From NCBI GenBank assembly GCA_001414485.1, contig LLEY01000216.1, positions 1 to 64,000 of the forward strand: DNA of 64,000 nt, given 5' to 3'. The position numbers and the translations under genes were made by a program. Below, piece by piece: positions 1 to 12,937 of this stretch. Source of the DNA: Calycina herbarum (lineage: Eukaryota; Ascomycota; Leotiomycetes; Helotiales; Pezizellaceae). Under the pieces are notes generated by a model. That model was not told where the DNA came from. It ran no database searches and was given only the letters and a program-made list of their open reading frames with translations. Position 1 is the first letter of the stretch. Each line of letters opens with the position of its first letter.

Positions 1-577
1 CCCCCCCCCCCCCCCCCCCCCCCAAATCATAGGAAAGAAGCAGAGAGGTGATCAATCCATCAAAAATGAAATTTCCTCATCCACCCATCAGCCAATTTAC
101 AATTCACAAATCCCTCCGCAGAAATAAAGCCGGCCTGAAGCTTTCCTGGGATAAAGAGAGAGAGAAGGAAAAAGAAGAAAGGTGAAGAAAAACCCCCCAA
201 ACCAGACAAAAAACAGATTTCGTGCAAACTATGATAAAAAGGGTCCCTGTCCATCAAAAAAATGAAAAACATCAAAAAACCCCAATGAATTTCATCTCGT
301 CGCCTTACTCGACTTTGCTTGATGCTCCCCCACCAAACCCTTGCTGCAAAAAAATCAAAACAATAAACACAAAGAGGAAAAAACTGGTGCTCGTGTATGA
401 TGCATTTCGTTTCCCCCCTGACCGCCCACCCCCAACGCCACGCAACAGTGAAAGATGCAATGAACAAGAAACAGAGGAACTCGCAATGGTGGTATCTAGG
501 AAAAAGGGAAAGGTTTCGTTCTAGTTCCGTGGGGAAAGAAGATCAGTTACGTCGCGGGTATTCGTACAGGTGGTTGG
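1..577. other. Poly-C start and 3' flank of histidine kinase
   Basis: The window opens with 23 consecutive C. This is more likely a contig end or homopolymer than a telomere, because no TTAGGG-type repeat follows. The rest is low-complexity A/C-rich DNA downstream of the histidine kinase stop codon and probably includes its 3' UTR. No supported gene is seen. Confidence 0.6.
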
Positions 578-3500
578 CTACGAGCTATGGGCACGCATCA
601 ACAGCTAGTTGATGTTAGCAAATGAAGTTCGAAGCACACACATGGGCTAACATACCTGAGCCAACGGATCTTCTTTATCTGCAGTTACGATAGCCGGGGA
701 CTCAGCAGAACCATGGTTTATTGGTCCAGTGGTTGAAAATGGACGGGGCTCGAGGGATGGGCGGGCGAGAAGCGAATCGGGATTGGCTGGTGCCGGTGAG
801 ATGGTTCCGTTCGTACCAAGAGGTTGAACGTCGCCATTTGGTGATGCTCGAATGTCTCTTCCCTTCTCCAACAGAGCTCCACCAAGTGTCGCACACTTCA
901 AGATCGTCTGGATGAGATGATTTTGCTTGAGAGGCTTGGACAAGTACTCATCCATCTGGGCTTGGATACATTTCTCTCTGTCACCAAGCATAGCATGTGC
1001 TGTCAAGGCGATGATCGGTGTTCGGTGTGTACCCAAGCTACGTTCATACTCTCGAATCTTTGCTGTTGCTTCAAATCCTCCCTATAAAATTGTTAGCATT
1101 TCCAAATCAAGATGTTTAGGGTAGACCTACCATAATGGGCATTTGCACATCCATTAGAATAACATCATATCTCTTATCCTTGATCGCATCGAGGGCCTCT
1201 TGTCCATTACCCACAACAGTAACAATGTGATGATACTTTTCCAATATCTTGACGGCCAACCGCTGGTTAACAAAGTTGTCTTCTGCCAAAAGGATGTTGA
1301 AAGATCTGGTGTTATCAGCTAAAGATGGTGCAGCTCGGTTCTCCAAGGCTGGAATCATTCCGTTTCCTAGATCAATTGTAAGGCAAGGTGTGGTCATGTA
1401 GGATGTGATACCCAAGTCCAATGCTGATTTGAGACTGACGTGAACGACAGGCGCCAAGAGAACGATCGGGATGTACTTGAACTCGTCAATGGCTCGGAGA
1501 CCCCGCGCGGTATCGATTGAATCAACAATAACAACGTCGTATGAAGCCACGGCTTTTCCAGCACCGCCTTTAGTTTCCGAGTCCACAACGACAGGGACAA
1601 GACCAATCTGTGAAAGCATAGTAATAATCTCCTTTCCATGGCCGGTTTGTCCCTTGTCGACGAAAAGAACATTGTGGCCTTGGTATGGGTGGAGTGCCTT
1701 TTTGATAAAGCTAATGTCGTGTGTGGCCAACCGAACAGTGCAGGTGAAGTAGAACTGACTTCCCCTACCATACTCACTTGTGACCCAAACATCTCCTCTC
1801 ATCAGGTTGACGAGACGCTTAGAGATGGAAAGGCCAAGTCCAGTACCACCAAATTTTCGAGTCATCGATCCATCGGCTTGTTGGAAAGTGTCGAAAATCA
1901 AGTCGAGTTTGTCCTCTTGAATTCCAATTCCTGTATCAGATACAGAAAATTGGAGCGCATATTCGTTGGGCGCGCAGTGATCCTGAGAAGCTCGTTGGAT
2001 TGTCAAAGAAACCTCTCCATGCTCAGTGAATTTGATTGCATTGCCGACAAGGTTGAGAATAACTTGTCGTAGACGGAAGGAATCTCCAACCACGTGATCA
2101 GGAACCGAGCTGTCAACACGGTAAGTGAGATCCAGGGATTTCTCGTTGGCCTTAACAGCCAGCGTCTTGAGAGCGTTGAAGACAATTCCTCGCACAGAGT
2201 ACGGAATCTCCTCCATAATCATCCTATTTGCCTCAATCTTTGACAAATCCAAGATATCGTCAATAATTGTGAGCAAACTATTCGCCAGGTTGTGAACGAT
2301 ATTTAACATCTCTCGTTGGTATTGTGTTAGATCAGTATCGAGCGTTAATTGCGTCATTCCGATGATACCGTTCACTTTTTATTTGTATTAGTTATGATCT
2401 GATTGAGGTGTTGTGCCAAAGGGTTGAAGGGGTCGGGGAACCGAAAACATTGTGTCAAGAGATTTGGGTAATTTTGGGAAATTGTGCCCAACGTTTCGAA
2501 TACTCGAGTAACATTGTGCCAAACGTTTAGAATAATGTTCTCAAATTATTCGAACCATTTGGGACAATAAAGATATGCGAACGTTGTTACAGACTTTCTT
2601 TTTGGCACAACTACTTCCAATTCTCCGGGAAGCAAAGGGGGCGGGTATGGAAAGTGGGGACTAGAACTTGAAGTCCTTTTCGGGGATGGCAGGGCAAACA
2701 AGTTCACTTACTTGGAGTTCGAATCTCATGAGACATGTTTGCCAAGAATTCAGACTTGGTTCGGTTAGCGAATTCTGCAGCCTCTCGAGCAGCCGTGTTT
2801 CGTTGAATGGAGTCCCGCAAATTGAAGACCATCTGGTTGATCTTTCGCTTGAGTTCGTCCATCTCTCCTGATGCTTCGACAGTGATGAGCTTCGTAAAGT
2901 CTCCATCGGTTGCCGCGTTGGTGATGTCTCCGAAAGCTCGTACTTGAGCAGTCAAGTTCATAGCCATCGTGTTGACATCTGTGAAATGTTAGCGTATTTG
3001 CTTGGGAACTTGCCTTCGTGCTACTCACCAGTAGTGATTTCCTTCCATCGACCGCCAATACCAGCCACATCAGCCTGGCCACCCATCTTACCATCAACAC
3101 CGACATCTCTGGCGACTCTCTGGACTTCATTAGAGAAGATGCTTAGGCGATCCACCATGTTGTTTATCGTCTCCTTGAGTATCAGAATTTCACCAGCTGC
3201 CTCAACCTCAATCTTCTGGCTCATATCACCATTGGCGATAGCTTGCGTGACAGTGGATATTCCTCGAACCTGAGAAGTCAAGTTGCTAGCCATGGTGTTG
3301 ACATTCTCGGTGAGATCCTTCCATTTACCTTCCACATTTTCAACACGAGCTTGTCCCCCAAGAGTACCGTCTGTTCCGACTTCTCTAGCGACCTTGCTAA
3401 CCTCAAATGCGAATGTGCCGAGTCTGTCAACCATAGTGTTGATGGTGTCCTTTAATGAAGCGATTTCTCCTTGTACTGGAATGCCAATCTTCTTTGTGAG

Positions 3501-5121
3501 ATCACCCTTGGCCACTGCAGTAGTGACCTTGGCAATTTCACGTACTTGATTGGTGAGATTCATAGCCATGCCATTGACGTTCTCGGTCAGGTCTCTCCAT
3601 GTACCCTCAACATTATGCACGGTGGCTTGCCCTCCAAGTCTACCCTCCGTACCGACTTCTCGAGCAATCTTGGTAACCTCTCGGGCAAACTGTTGAAGCT
3701 GGTCCACCATGGAATTAATCGTTTCCTTGAGCTGTTTAATCTCTCCTTTACACTCGGCCTGCACCTTTTGCGTTAAATCTCCCTTGGCGACTGCGGTTGT
3801 AACCATAGCTATATCCCGGACTTGCGTAGTGAGGTTATTGGCCATGGCGTTGACATTGACAGTTAACGTATTCCACATGCCCTTGACACCCTCTATTTCG
3901 GCCTGTCCACCAAGGATACCTTCGGTACCGACATCTCTTGCGACCCTAGTAACTTCTGAAGCAAACTTTCTCAACTGGTCCACCATGGTATTAATCGTTT
4001 GTTGTAACTGCAATATTTCACCCTGAGCAGGTCTCTCGATCTTCTGTGTCAAGTCTCCGTGTGCGACAGCTGTCGTGACGGAAGCGATCTCTCGTACTTG
4101 ATCCGTAAGATTTTGTGCCATTACATTGACTATAAATAGTTAGTTTTGAGATCGAAGACTAATCGGACTGCCGCTAGTTGGCAATCATGTCGAAAATGGA
4201 AAAGATTCTTACCATTATTGGTGAGTTCTTTCCATGTACCATCGACACCCACAATTTGTGCCTGACCGCCAAGTATTCCTTCTGTGCCTACTTCTCTTGC
4301 CACTCGGGAAACCTCGCTGGAGAATATTTGTAGTTGGTCCATCATAGTATTGATAACCTGAAGAGAGAAATCGGTTAGCGGGGGAGGAATACGAAAGCGA
4401 CTTGGTTTTTCCATACCATCTTAAATTTGCTGATTTCTGGATCCAACTCTTTGGCGTGTATCAGAACCTTCTTGCTCAAGTCACCCTTCGCAACCGCAGT
4501 GACAATCTCTCCAATCTCCCGTAAAGCCTTTTGGAAAGCCTCATTGGCCTGTTGATGCTTCTTTAGTTCACGCTCCAAGGTCTCTACGCGTTGCACCTCT
4601 TCACGGTTCTTCTTTTCTTGTTCTCGCTGAATCTCGACACATTTTTGCTTGAGAGCCTCGTTTTCATCTTTTCCTTGTTGAATAAGGGCAGCTTGGTCGA
4701 GAACCTTTTCGAATGCAGCCTCCGGGAGGGTCTCGTCGCTGCTGACCTTGGCCAGCTTTTGGGGTCGCTCATCGTTCAGAGCCTCGCGCGAATTATTTAG
4801 AGGATTAGGGGCTTGGTGTTTTGAGGTGTTTTGTTTCTTCTGGCCACCCGTGAGAACATCAGCGAAACCCGATGGGGCACCTAATTCGCTCGGAGTAACT
4901 GGTAGGGTCTGGTGATTGATGACATTGGCCTTTTGTTCTAATCTCTGCACTCTGGAAACTAAAGCGGAAAGCTCTGCCTCGAGGTGAAGTTTCGCCGATG
5001 TGGCAGGCCCTGGCAGATTCAAACGGCTCACGCCTTGTGTCGAATCGAAATTGTTGCTTGCCGCGATACATTTCAGGATTGCGCTCGCGGCCGCAAGGGT
5101 GTCTTCGTTCATATGGGCCAT
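578..5121 (-). CDS. os-1: Group III hybrid histidine kinase (HAMP-repeat osmosensor, os-1/BOS1/NIK1 type)
   Basis: Cytosolic hybrid kinase that in ascomycetes acts upstream of the HOG-type MAPK cascade and is the target pathway of dicarboximide, phenylpyrrole and iprodione fungicides. Seven exons read 5121-4417, 4357-4213, 4129-3029, 2978-2712, 2374-1131, 1081-656 and 604-578, giving 1304 residues, close to the usual length of about 1300. Domains in order: coiled-coil N-terminus with no membrane segment, a run of HAMP repeats (about 200-720) with recurring GGQA and AVAKGDLT motifs, HisKA with the phospho-acceptor His in SHEIRTP near residue 734, HATPase with the [17 protein letters not shown] and GTGLGL boxes, and a receiver domain with the phospho-acceptor Asp in ILMDVQMP. 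The last exon is only 27 nt and encodes LLMRAHSS plus stop. Without it the frame would end early at 647. The intron at 2711-2375 is unusually long. ATGs at residues 1 and 4 are both possible starts. Confidence 0.95.
2375..2711 (-). other. 337-bp intron with direct repeats inside the histidine kinase
   Basis: The donor GTAAGTG and acceptor AAAAAG join CCA-A to TG-AAC and restore the EIRTPMNGIIGM motif, so the intron is certain. It is four to seven times longer than the other introns of this gene. It carries imperfect direct copies of TTGTGCCAAACGTTT-like sequence at about 2411, 2450, 2481 and 2513. The last two copies share about 20 of 22 bases at 32-bp spacing. Confidence 0.8.
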
Positions 5122-8100
5122 GGCTTGTATTCTGTTACCGCCAGCCAGGCAGTACGAATGGGGGGTGAGAGGTTGACGTTTAGTTGGACGGCATGAAGGG
5201 TTGATCAGGGGAGACGGGCGTCGAGAGTCGAGATTAGATGAAGTAGGGTGCTGTCAAAAAGGTGAATCTGGAGGCAGTCGCAGAGTTAGCAATCTCTCCG
5301 CAATTGAGGACGGTTCAGCCAGGTTATCTGCGGATAGAGCGTTGACAGATGGCAGAGGAGAAGAGGAGAACAGGCCGAAAAAAGGAGACTCACTGGCAGA
5401 CAATTATTTTGGGTCGACGGATGCTTCAATAAATTCGCTCGTGAAGACGAGTTGCGGAGGAAGGTGGATGGAATTGTGAAGATTCCTTTGTCAATGCGGG
5501 TACGAAGCGAATTCCCTTGCCGATGACAATGACCCCCTCGAGGTCTTGAAAGCTGGCCCCGGGCGGCTGGGACTGGGACAGACCGGCTGGACGACGGAAC
5601 TTCAATGAGGGGCAAAGCAGTGTAGTCAAATAGGGAAAAAGAGACGGGCTGCGGAGGGAGAGAAGGAGGAAGATTTCTTTTTGAGCCGATCTCGAAAAGG
5701 AGGGATTGAAAGACGGGAGTATAGGTTAGTAGGGTTGAGGAGAGACGAGGTTCGTAGGATGGTAGGGGAGAGTTCGTGATGAGGGTGAGAGGGGATGCGG
5801 GAGGTGCGGTGCAGAGGAGAGGTCCTAAAAAGTGTTCAGTTGAAGCCGCCCGGTGTTCTAGGTAAGGCTCTCTAGGGTGGGGATATGCGAAGTTCCGGGA
5901 TGTCGGACGGGTTTGCAGGCCTGGAGAACGCTGAATGGGTAGTTCTTAAGTCCCTGTAAGGCCTGTAACCACGAGGATTGTATGGGCTGTGGACCTGTAT
6001 GGGCAAGCTCCCAATGGAGGTTGATGGGGATGGGGATGGGGTTGGGGTTGTTGACAGGAGAGGCGAGAAAGCTCGGCAATACGGGCTTTACATTAGTGGC
6101 CTCCCGTCATTTGTCAAGATAGCAGGCAGGTGGATTTGGGGTGGGACAGCTAGCTCGCTCCCCTGTCAAAGTACCTATCAACACCTCCAACCAAGCTACG
6201 ACAAGTCAGTGTCAAACCAGTCAAACAAAACTAGCCCTTTAGTGAGTATTTCTCGCCTAGATAGGTGGCTAGGCTAGGCAATACAGAATCACGGTGAGTT
6301 TGATCTAGGAGCGCCTGGTAGCAGTGCGGCCCAAGTGGTTACTGGCTCCGTTTTCACCCAGCCAGACTAGGTCCGGAACTCTAATGGCGGTATGCTAGCC
6401 GTAGATCACCAAAACGACTAGCGCTGGCACAACTTCCAACCAAAACAGCAAAAAGCGCCCGGGACGGACCCGGGAGAATTGTCAGCGAGAAGAAAGTCGA
6501 AAAGTCTTCCATACGCACTCCAGAGCTTCTAGATGACTGTTGGAGGGGTTGCGATAGGCGCTCCATATGCCAGTGAACTCAGTCAGGAGAGACTAAAGCC
6601 GTCTGCCTCTTCCACCATCTCTGTGACCTGACCGCATGTATGGAGGATGAAAAGAGACGGGAGCAGGCGATTCGTTGAAAAAGAGAGAAATATAACGACA
6701 CCAATCACGCTGCGGCATGTGCCGTTTTGCAGGCATCCCGACAACACGCTTGACGAGATTAGGCCAATACGGCGATGAGGTCGGTGGCGTCTTGCCCCTG
6801 TGAGGTAGATGCATGGTTGGCAAGGGTCTAACCACTCTTTTCTCCACCAAGAACATCTCCAACGAACATCTCCATTTCCTTCCTCATCCCAAACAGGAAA
6901 TCTTGCAGATATATCTATACTTTGCCTTGATTATGACAAGCATCCGGCTTTTTGTGCCTGCGGGGACATTTACCCCATGTCTTGCGTGCTTCTCTTTTGG
7001 TTGGAGTGCATGAGAGGAGAGAGGCTGCTTTTGGCTGTGATACAGTACGCTTGTGACAGCACTGGTATGCAGTAGTGCTGAGCAGGTCACCGAGAGGCTC
7101 GAGGGCTATTACGTCGTCGTCACAAAGGTTAACCCGGAATAGTATCTTTTTCAGCAAATTACAAATTCATGGATATTCTAGAGTTATGAAAAGAAGCAAA
7201 ACAAAGTGCTACACATCATCGCGCACACAACTTCCGAAAGGGGGAAATTTCAAATCTCGCATTCCATGGCGAGGCAGGTAGGTGCAAATCTAAATCTACC
7301 AAAAATACGTCATAAGGGAGAAACTTCATCGAAAAAAACACAACCACAGCTGAATGATCCACCTACTACCCAACTCTGAAACGTTTCAAGTCGTCCCTCT
7401 TCTGCAAAGAAACGGAGATCTTTTTCCTCCCTACTTATCTAAAAAGACGCCATGTGCTGAGTGACATCAACCCGTAAATGGCCCAAACTGGCCGTCGATC
7501 AACCCCTATTTTACGGGAGAAAGATCCAACAAGCGAACAACACAGCCACAAGGAAAGAGAGCAAGGAACCCCCACTGTACCAAAGTACTTGTAGTTCCCC
7601 TGGGTACTGGCAGTGGTGGGAAGAAAATCTCGTTTCAGACTTGTATTTCGACAAAGATCTACTTCTATCTCGTGGTATCAAATTCGACTGCCGGAGTGAT
7701 GCTACTCAAGTGCCATCAAATGGTCCTACCTGAATTTCCGCCCAATCCCATCAAAGGCACGGTGTACATCCAAAGTTTCAGCGCTTGCGGAGGAAAAAGA
7801 AATGACGGGTCTCTTCTCCACCATCCAAAATGTATAAGCCAATGGAAGCATCCCAGAGACATCCTTCCATACTGTCACACGACGAACAACGTTCATTCCT
7901 GCGGGGCGGAGATCGGGGAGACGGCTGCCTCACAGGTCGGAGGAAGGAAGACAAGCCACTCCCTTCCTAATTCGATATTTAAGCTTCATGAGTTGTCACC
8001 TCAGTGTTGTCCGTATCCGGCTTGAAATCGGGATGATCGCGAGGTGAGGCTCTCCTTGCAAAATTCCCCTACAACCCTTGTATGGCATGATTAAGTCGAG

Positions 8101-8725
8101 TTTGATATACAACAGTGGACAACAAGGAATTGGACCCTTCTTTTTGACTATCACCGCCTAATGCTATCTACTCTTCCGAGATGTCCACGTCTCCCGAGAA
8201 AGAGTCAGTCATCCTTTGAGATCCTCCGAGGATTAAATTTACAACTTCTGTAGATCTGTGTCAGCTTGAGGAAGGCGGAGTTTCCATTTATATCTTGAGG
8301 CTTACTTACACGAATGATCCAACCGATATTCGAAGTATGAAAAAGGAATCTGCAAAATGCAAAATAAACTGAATCCATATCGTACGTTTTCATCCGGGGT
8401 GAACCAACATCCGTCAGATGATCCGAGAGTCAAGCGGTCAACACCACCCCCTCTCAAGTAACGCAAATTCCTATGCCCTATTCGAAGATTAAAAAAAGTC
8501 ATTGGTTACAAAACTCTTTTTTGATATTCATTACAAAAGTTCATAAACACAGTGGTATCACTCTTACGCCATCTGCAAAGTCCTCGAAAACAAAAAAAAA
8601 GGGAAAAAAGGAGAAAAGAATCCTCATCCATCCATTCAACCATCAATCATTAAACTCCACAAACAAACCACCAGACACCACCCTTCCCTACCCTACCTCA
8701 AACCAAATCCCCTCTACCGTCCCCT
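5122..8725. other. 3.6-kb intergenic region
   Basis: This holds the upstream region of the histidine kinase and the 3' flank of the Munc13-like gene. It contains purine-rich and pyrimidine-rich stretches and a short GGGGAT-like simple repeat near 6020-6050. Open frames up to about 117 codons occur, but several frames are open at once and none shows a recognisable domain, so I call no gene. A long 5' UTR for the kinase is possible. Confidence 0.5.
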
Positions 8726-11700
8726 CTACCGTCTCGGTAGATTGTTAGCCCCAAATCGAGGACCTCCCTGTGCCAAACTCTGTCGTACAATAGTTTCCGC
8801 CGCCGCCGCCGCAGCAAGTCGTTCTTTTTGTCTACTCCTATCCCGTATATACGAAGCTGCTTCAGGTCTCATCCTCAAGATCCTCAAGACCATGTCATCA
8901 CTTGGATCAGCCTGTGCTTCCTTGCGTTTTTCCTCTTTGGCTTTTTTCATGGTGCCCAAGTTGCGACTCATCATGATGCTCTTCGCTCTCTTCATAGACG
9001 TCGTACCCATGAGACCCCCAAACGAAGCACCAAGACTGGCTGGAGCAGAGAGGCGGTTGCGTTGGGCCTGCGCCCGCTGGGCCGTTGCTGATGCCATACG
9101 TTCTGATGTGCGAATGAGATTGTCTGTCGCGTCAAAGTAAAAGAAGTTGAGTGACTTCAGTTCGTGATACTTGGGTGATTTCAACACATCCTCAGGGACA
9201 CCTAGAACTTCTCCTGTTTCGTCATCCTTGGCGTAGAAGAACTCAAAGAGAAGGTCTAGCCATCTGAAAGCTATGTCCAGTTCCTGCTGAGTCAAAGGCT
9301 TCTGTGAGGATGGTTTATCCGACAACGGCGGGACCAGTAAACTTTCAATTGCCAGGAGAACTTCTTTCCATAATCTAGTCATGACCATGACCATAGATTC
9401 GTCCGTCAAGGTCTGTTTCATGATCTGAAAATTCTCGTTGAAATAGGCAAAGAGTGGCTTGAGGGCATTCTCGATTTCTAGAGGCGTGATTGCTGTTGGA
9501 ACGACGGATTGCCGATTCTTCCACAGACTTGTGACGGCTGCCACGGACATGCCGCCTCGAGATAGTAATTGCCGCAAAGCCTCCTGTGAGAGGGATGTAT
9601 TGATATATTGCGAGAGCTGTCAGAAGGTTAGTTTTGGTTGCCATTTTTCATCTTCACTCAACTTACTTTATCTGTAATAACTCGCGTCATATCCCGCTCA
9701 GTCCGCTTCAACAAACGGAAAGCTTTGCCAAAATAAAATTGAATATCATCCCTTTCGCCTTCCATACTGACCCGCAATAAGAGTCGGCCTTGGGTATCAA
9801 GATTCAACCAGTATTCTCGTGGCATATAGTCGCTAAAATGGGCGGGATCCAATTTCAGGTTCGTCCTTCCAACGTAGTCGTGGTCACCAAATGTATCCCA
9901 ATCCCACACGGTGGCAATAATCATAATGGCTCCACCCACAGTAATGTCGACAGACTCGTCCCAGCGTGGGTTGAGACTTCTCATAACAATTCTTGTTTTC
10001 GACAACCTTTTTCCGTACTCGTCGCCAAGCACCACATAAGGATCACTAGTTCCATTTGGATCGCAGGCCTTGAGATCTTCCGCCTCGACAATTTTGATTG
10101 TAAAAACGTACTTGGAAGGCCGGCGTTGCTTCTCTCTGGGTGGTTGGAACCTTGACAAGACCTCTGCACATGCATCAACTTTCATCGTCTTCTCAAGTGT
10201 GTCGAGCTGCTGGATTCCATATTCGATATCGTTGAGTTTGACGAATGACTGCGAACATTAGCTTGGACTTTAAGGGGCCCAGTCTAGATCTTACCTCGGG
10301 ATAGAATTGAAATGGTTCAATCTTCTCTTTATTGTTCCAAGCGTCCTTTGCGAGTTGCATCCACTTTTCCTGTTTTGTTTGTTGGGCAGCTGCTTCTTGA
10401 GCAGGTGATAATCGATCCATTTCCTTGTTAAAGGTTTGATCGAGGACTTCACAATATCGCCCGAGTGCAACTCCAAAAGATTTCGACATGGCTGTCATGA
10501 ATTTCGCATAATGAACTTCATTGTCCCAGTCCAGTTGAAATATTTTCTCTGCAGTTTGGTTGAAAAATGTGAAAATGTCCACAACAGACGAACTGTGCCT
10601 CTCTGCGTCTGAAGGAATATGATCAGGGTGGTCCATATGAACTTCAAACTTATCCTGTTTGATAGCATTGTCCACAATACTAACCACAGTCTCATCAGCC
10701 ATACGGATCCACCGCCAAACAAAGTCTGCTAAAACATCCTCAATTGGAAAAGCGAAGGGCGTCTCTGGGAGAGCAGCTTGATGGATACTACGGATTTCTT
10801 TGAGCTCCTTGTAGAGCTCGAACCCATCCTCCAAATCTACTTCTAGCTCCTTAGATTGAGCTACATGGAGAATTCGCTGGATCAAGTCATGCGCGTCGCC
10901 TTCGAAACTGGGAAACATGGTTTCGATAAGTATGGTCAATGGGTTGACACCCATGATATCCGGATTTTTTCGATACTTTTTCTGGATTTTCTCGCAGAGC
11001 TTAACAACGGCTTTTCCAAGTTGTATGACATGATAAAATTGCCACTCTTCTTGATTCTGGGGCACTTTGGCCTCCAAGTAGTCGCGGTAAACGCCAGCGG
11101 CTCTCGAACGTAGACCTTCTGCAAGTTGAGCTCGGTAAGATTCCGCTTCCGCCTCACCCTGAAAGAACGAAGGATCGTTGTAAATGTGATTATCGAGTAT
11201 AAGCATGACAGGGCCCGGTGTTGGTGGCTTCTGGTCATAGCAATGTTGTAGAACATCGTAAAGATCCCGGAGAAGGCCATCATGCAAATTGGATAGAATT
11301 TGCCGGTATGAAGCAAAATCCTGGACTGTCCAGAATGCCTGGTCAATAGATGACAATCCAGCAGTCTGCGACTCGACCTTTTGGCGCTTAGGTTCCGGTG
11401 GAGGATTTTTAACGAACTCAAAAGCTGTATCCAACTGCTCCAGGCCAATTTCTTGATCTAGAAACTTTTGCGCTGCGACATCTAGAAACAACACCAGTTT
11501 TGTGAATTGAGGAATGCGCCAGCGGTGACACAATTCCGCCATAAGTTCTAAGGATGGCCGCGACAAAGGTTCAGTTGCTACAGGGCCATCTGTGGGGCCG
11601 TCATTCGCTTCTGCGCCTTGTAGGTGATCGAACGACATTGCGTGTTGCAAAATCAATTTGTAGTAAGACCTTGGATCAGGAGGAATGAATGTGTAGGTGG

Positions 11701-12937
11701 ACTCTTCGAGAAAAAGGCGACCAGGGTCATCCTCTTGAATCGACAAACCGCTCATATCAACGGGTTGATCAAAGGAGTAAAATGAGTTGGAGTCAACTGG
11801 GCTTGAGATGGTCTTGGACAACTCCGAGTAAGCCTGATCTTCAGCTGTGGTTGAAGAAGAGTGGACAGGTGGAAGTGGTTTATTGGAGCCTGGCGAGGAT
11901 TTGACAAGCTCTGGTCTTGCCTGTAGTATTTCGGCCATCATATGAGACAGGTCGGGTACCTCGCCCTTCTTCCAAGTTTGGTATGCCTCCTCTAGGTCGA
12001 AATCATCGCTCCTCAGGGTCCGTTTTGTGTTGGAATCGAGACAATGCTGGTAAGCCTTTAGATCCATGAGGGCCGCTTCCTCCGTCCAGGCTTTCTTGTT
12101 TGCATCTATATCAGACTGAACCTGGGAGTTTCGAAGACCAAATATCTTGGCTACAGTCTGAACCATATGCATATCTTTGATATCGAGACTCAGGGGCGCC
12201 GTAACCTCAATCGTGGTGCCCCCAGCACCATCCGCCTTATTAATGAACAAATCTTGATCGTTGGTCAACAATTTCTTCTCCAATGTAGCAAGGCGACTCA
12301 TTAACTCGGGCCTGTCTTTATCATTCCCATGATCTTTTAGAGTGTTGCTAATCAGCCGGACAAATAGAGCAACATGTCGATCCACCAAAAGTTTCCACGC
12401 ATCATCATCTGGAGCCTTGCCCTTCTGGAGTGCCTTGGTCGCATTTGAGTAGAATATTAGAACCAAATCCTCTACACGTCTCTCCTTGTCCATTCGTTTT
12501 CGAAACCCCGCTTCCGTAAATGCAGTATATGCTTCGGCAAAAGTACGCTTGACCGCAGCCTCATTATATCCTGGAAGCCTCTCCGTCCCTATCAGAACCC
12601 CTTGGAGTCGTTTCTCTAGTGGTGACATGAACCCATGGGGAAATTTGGCGCTTTTGGTATCTTTGACCAGTGAAAAATCCTGGATCAATTCCCCTATCAT
12701 AACCGTCTTCCTCACAGTTAATGGCTTTGGCGCCGGAACGTATTGCTTTCTCTTTGCTCGAGGTTGGAGGAGGTGGTGGAGGTATGCAACCCGGAGGGCG
12801 AATGTATATGCATCGTTGTAGCTAGGGGCTTTCGTTCGCGATCTCGAGGAAGTGGTTCGGTTCAGTGCCGCCCGTTCGTTATTTTGTATACTATCGATGC
12901 GCCGGTGCGGCCGAGTTCGCGAGGAAGCAGAAGACAT
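8726..12937 (-). CDS. Munc13/UNC-13-like protein (MUN and C2 domains)
   Basis: Probable vesicle-tethering or exocytosis factor at the plasma membrane, of the fungal family that includes fission yeast Ync13 and Git1. Exons 12937-10295, 10248-9667 and 9616-8726 give 1371 residues. The introns are 46 and 50 bp. A long helical MUN/MHD1-type region (about 150-880) is followed by a C2 domain (about 910-1040) with the Ca/phospholipid-loop pattern DPNGTSDPYV, SLNPRWDE and VWDWDTFGDHDYVG, and then by an MHD2-type helical region. The order MHD1-C2-MHD2 is typical of the fungal proteins. The C2 acidic residues are kept, so Ca binding is possible. Near the C-terminus a GCC/GCT run encodes six alanines. 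The start is the first ATG in frame. Confidence 0.85.

Noticed and set aside
1..23. Telomere-like C-rich end
   Set aside because: It is a plain C homopolymer with no CCCTAA repeats; contig edge or sequencing artefact is likelier.
2704..4121. Repeated HAMP coding blocks as a tandem DNA repeat
   Set aside because: The periodic similarity is explained by the HAMP repeat protein architecture.
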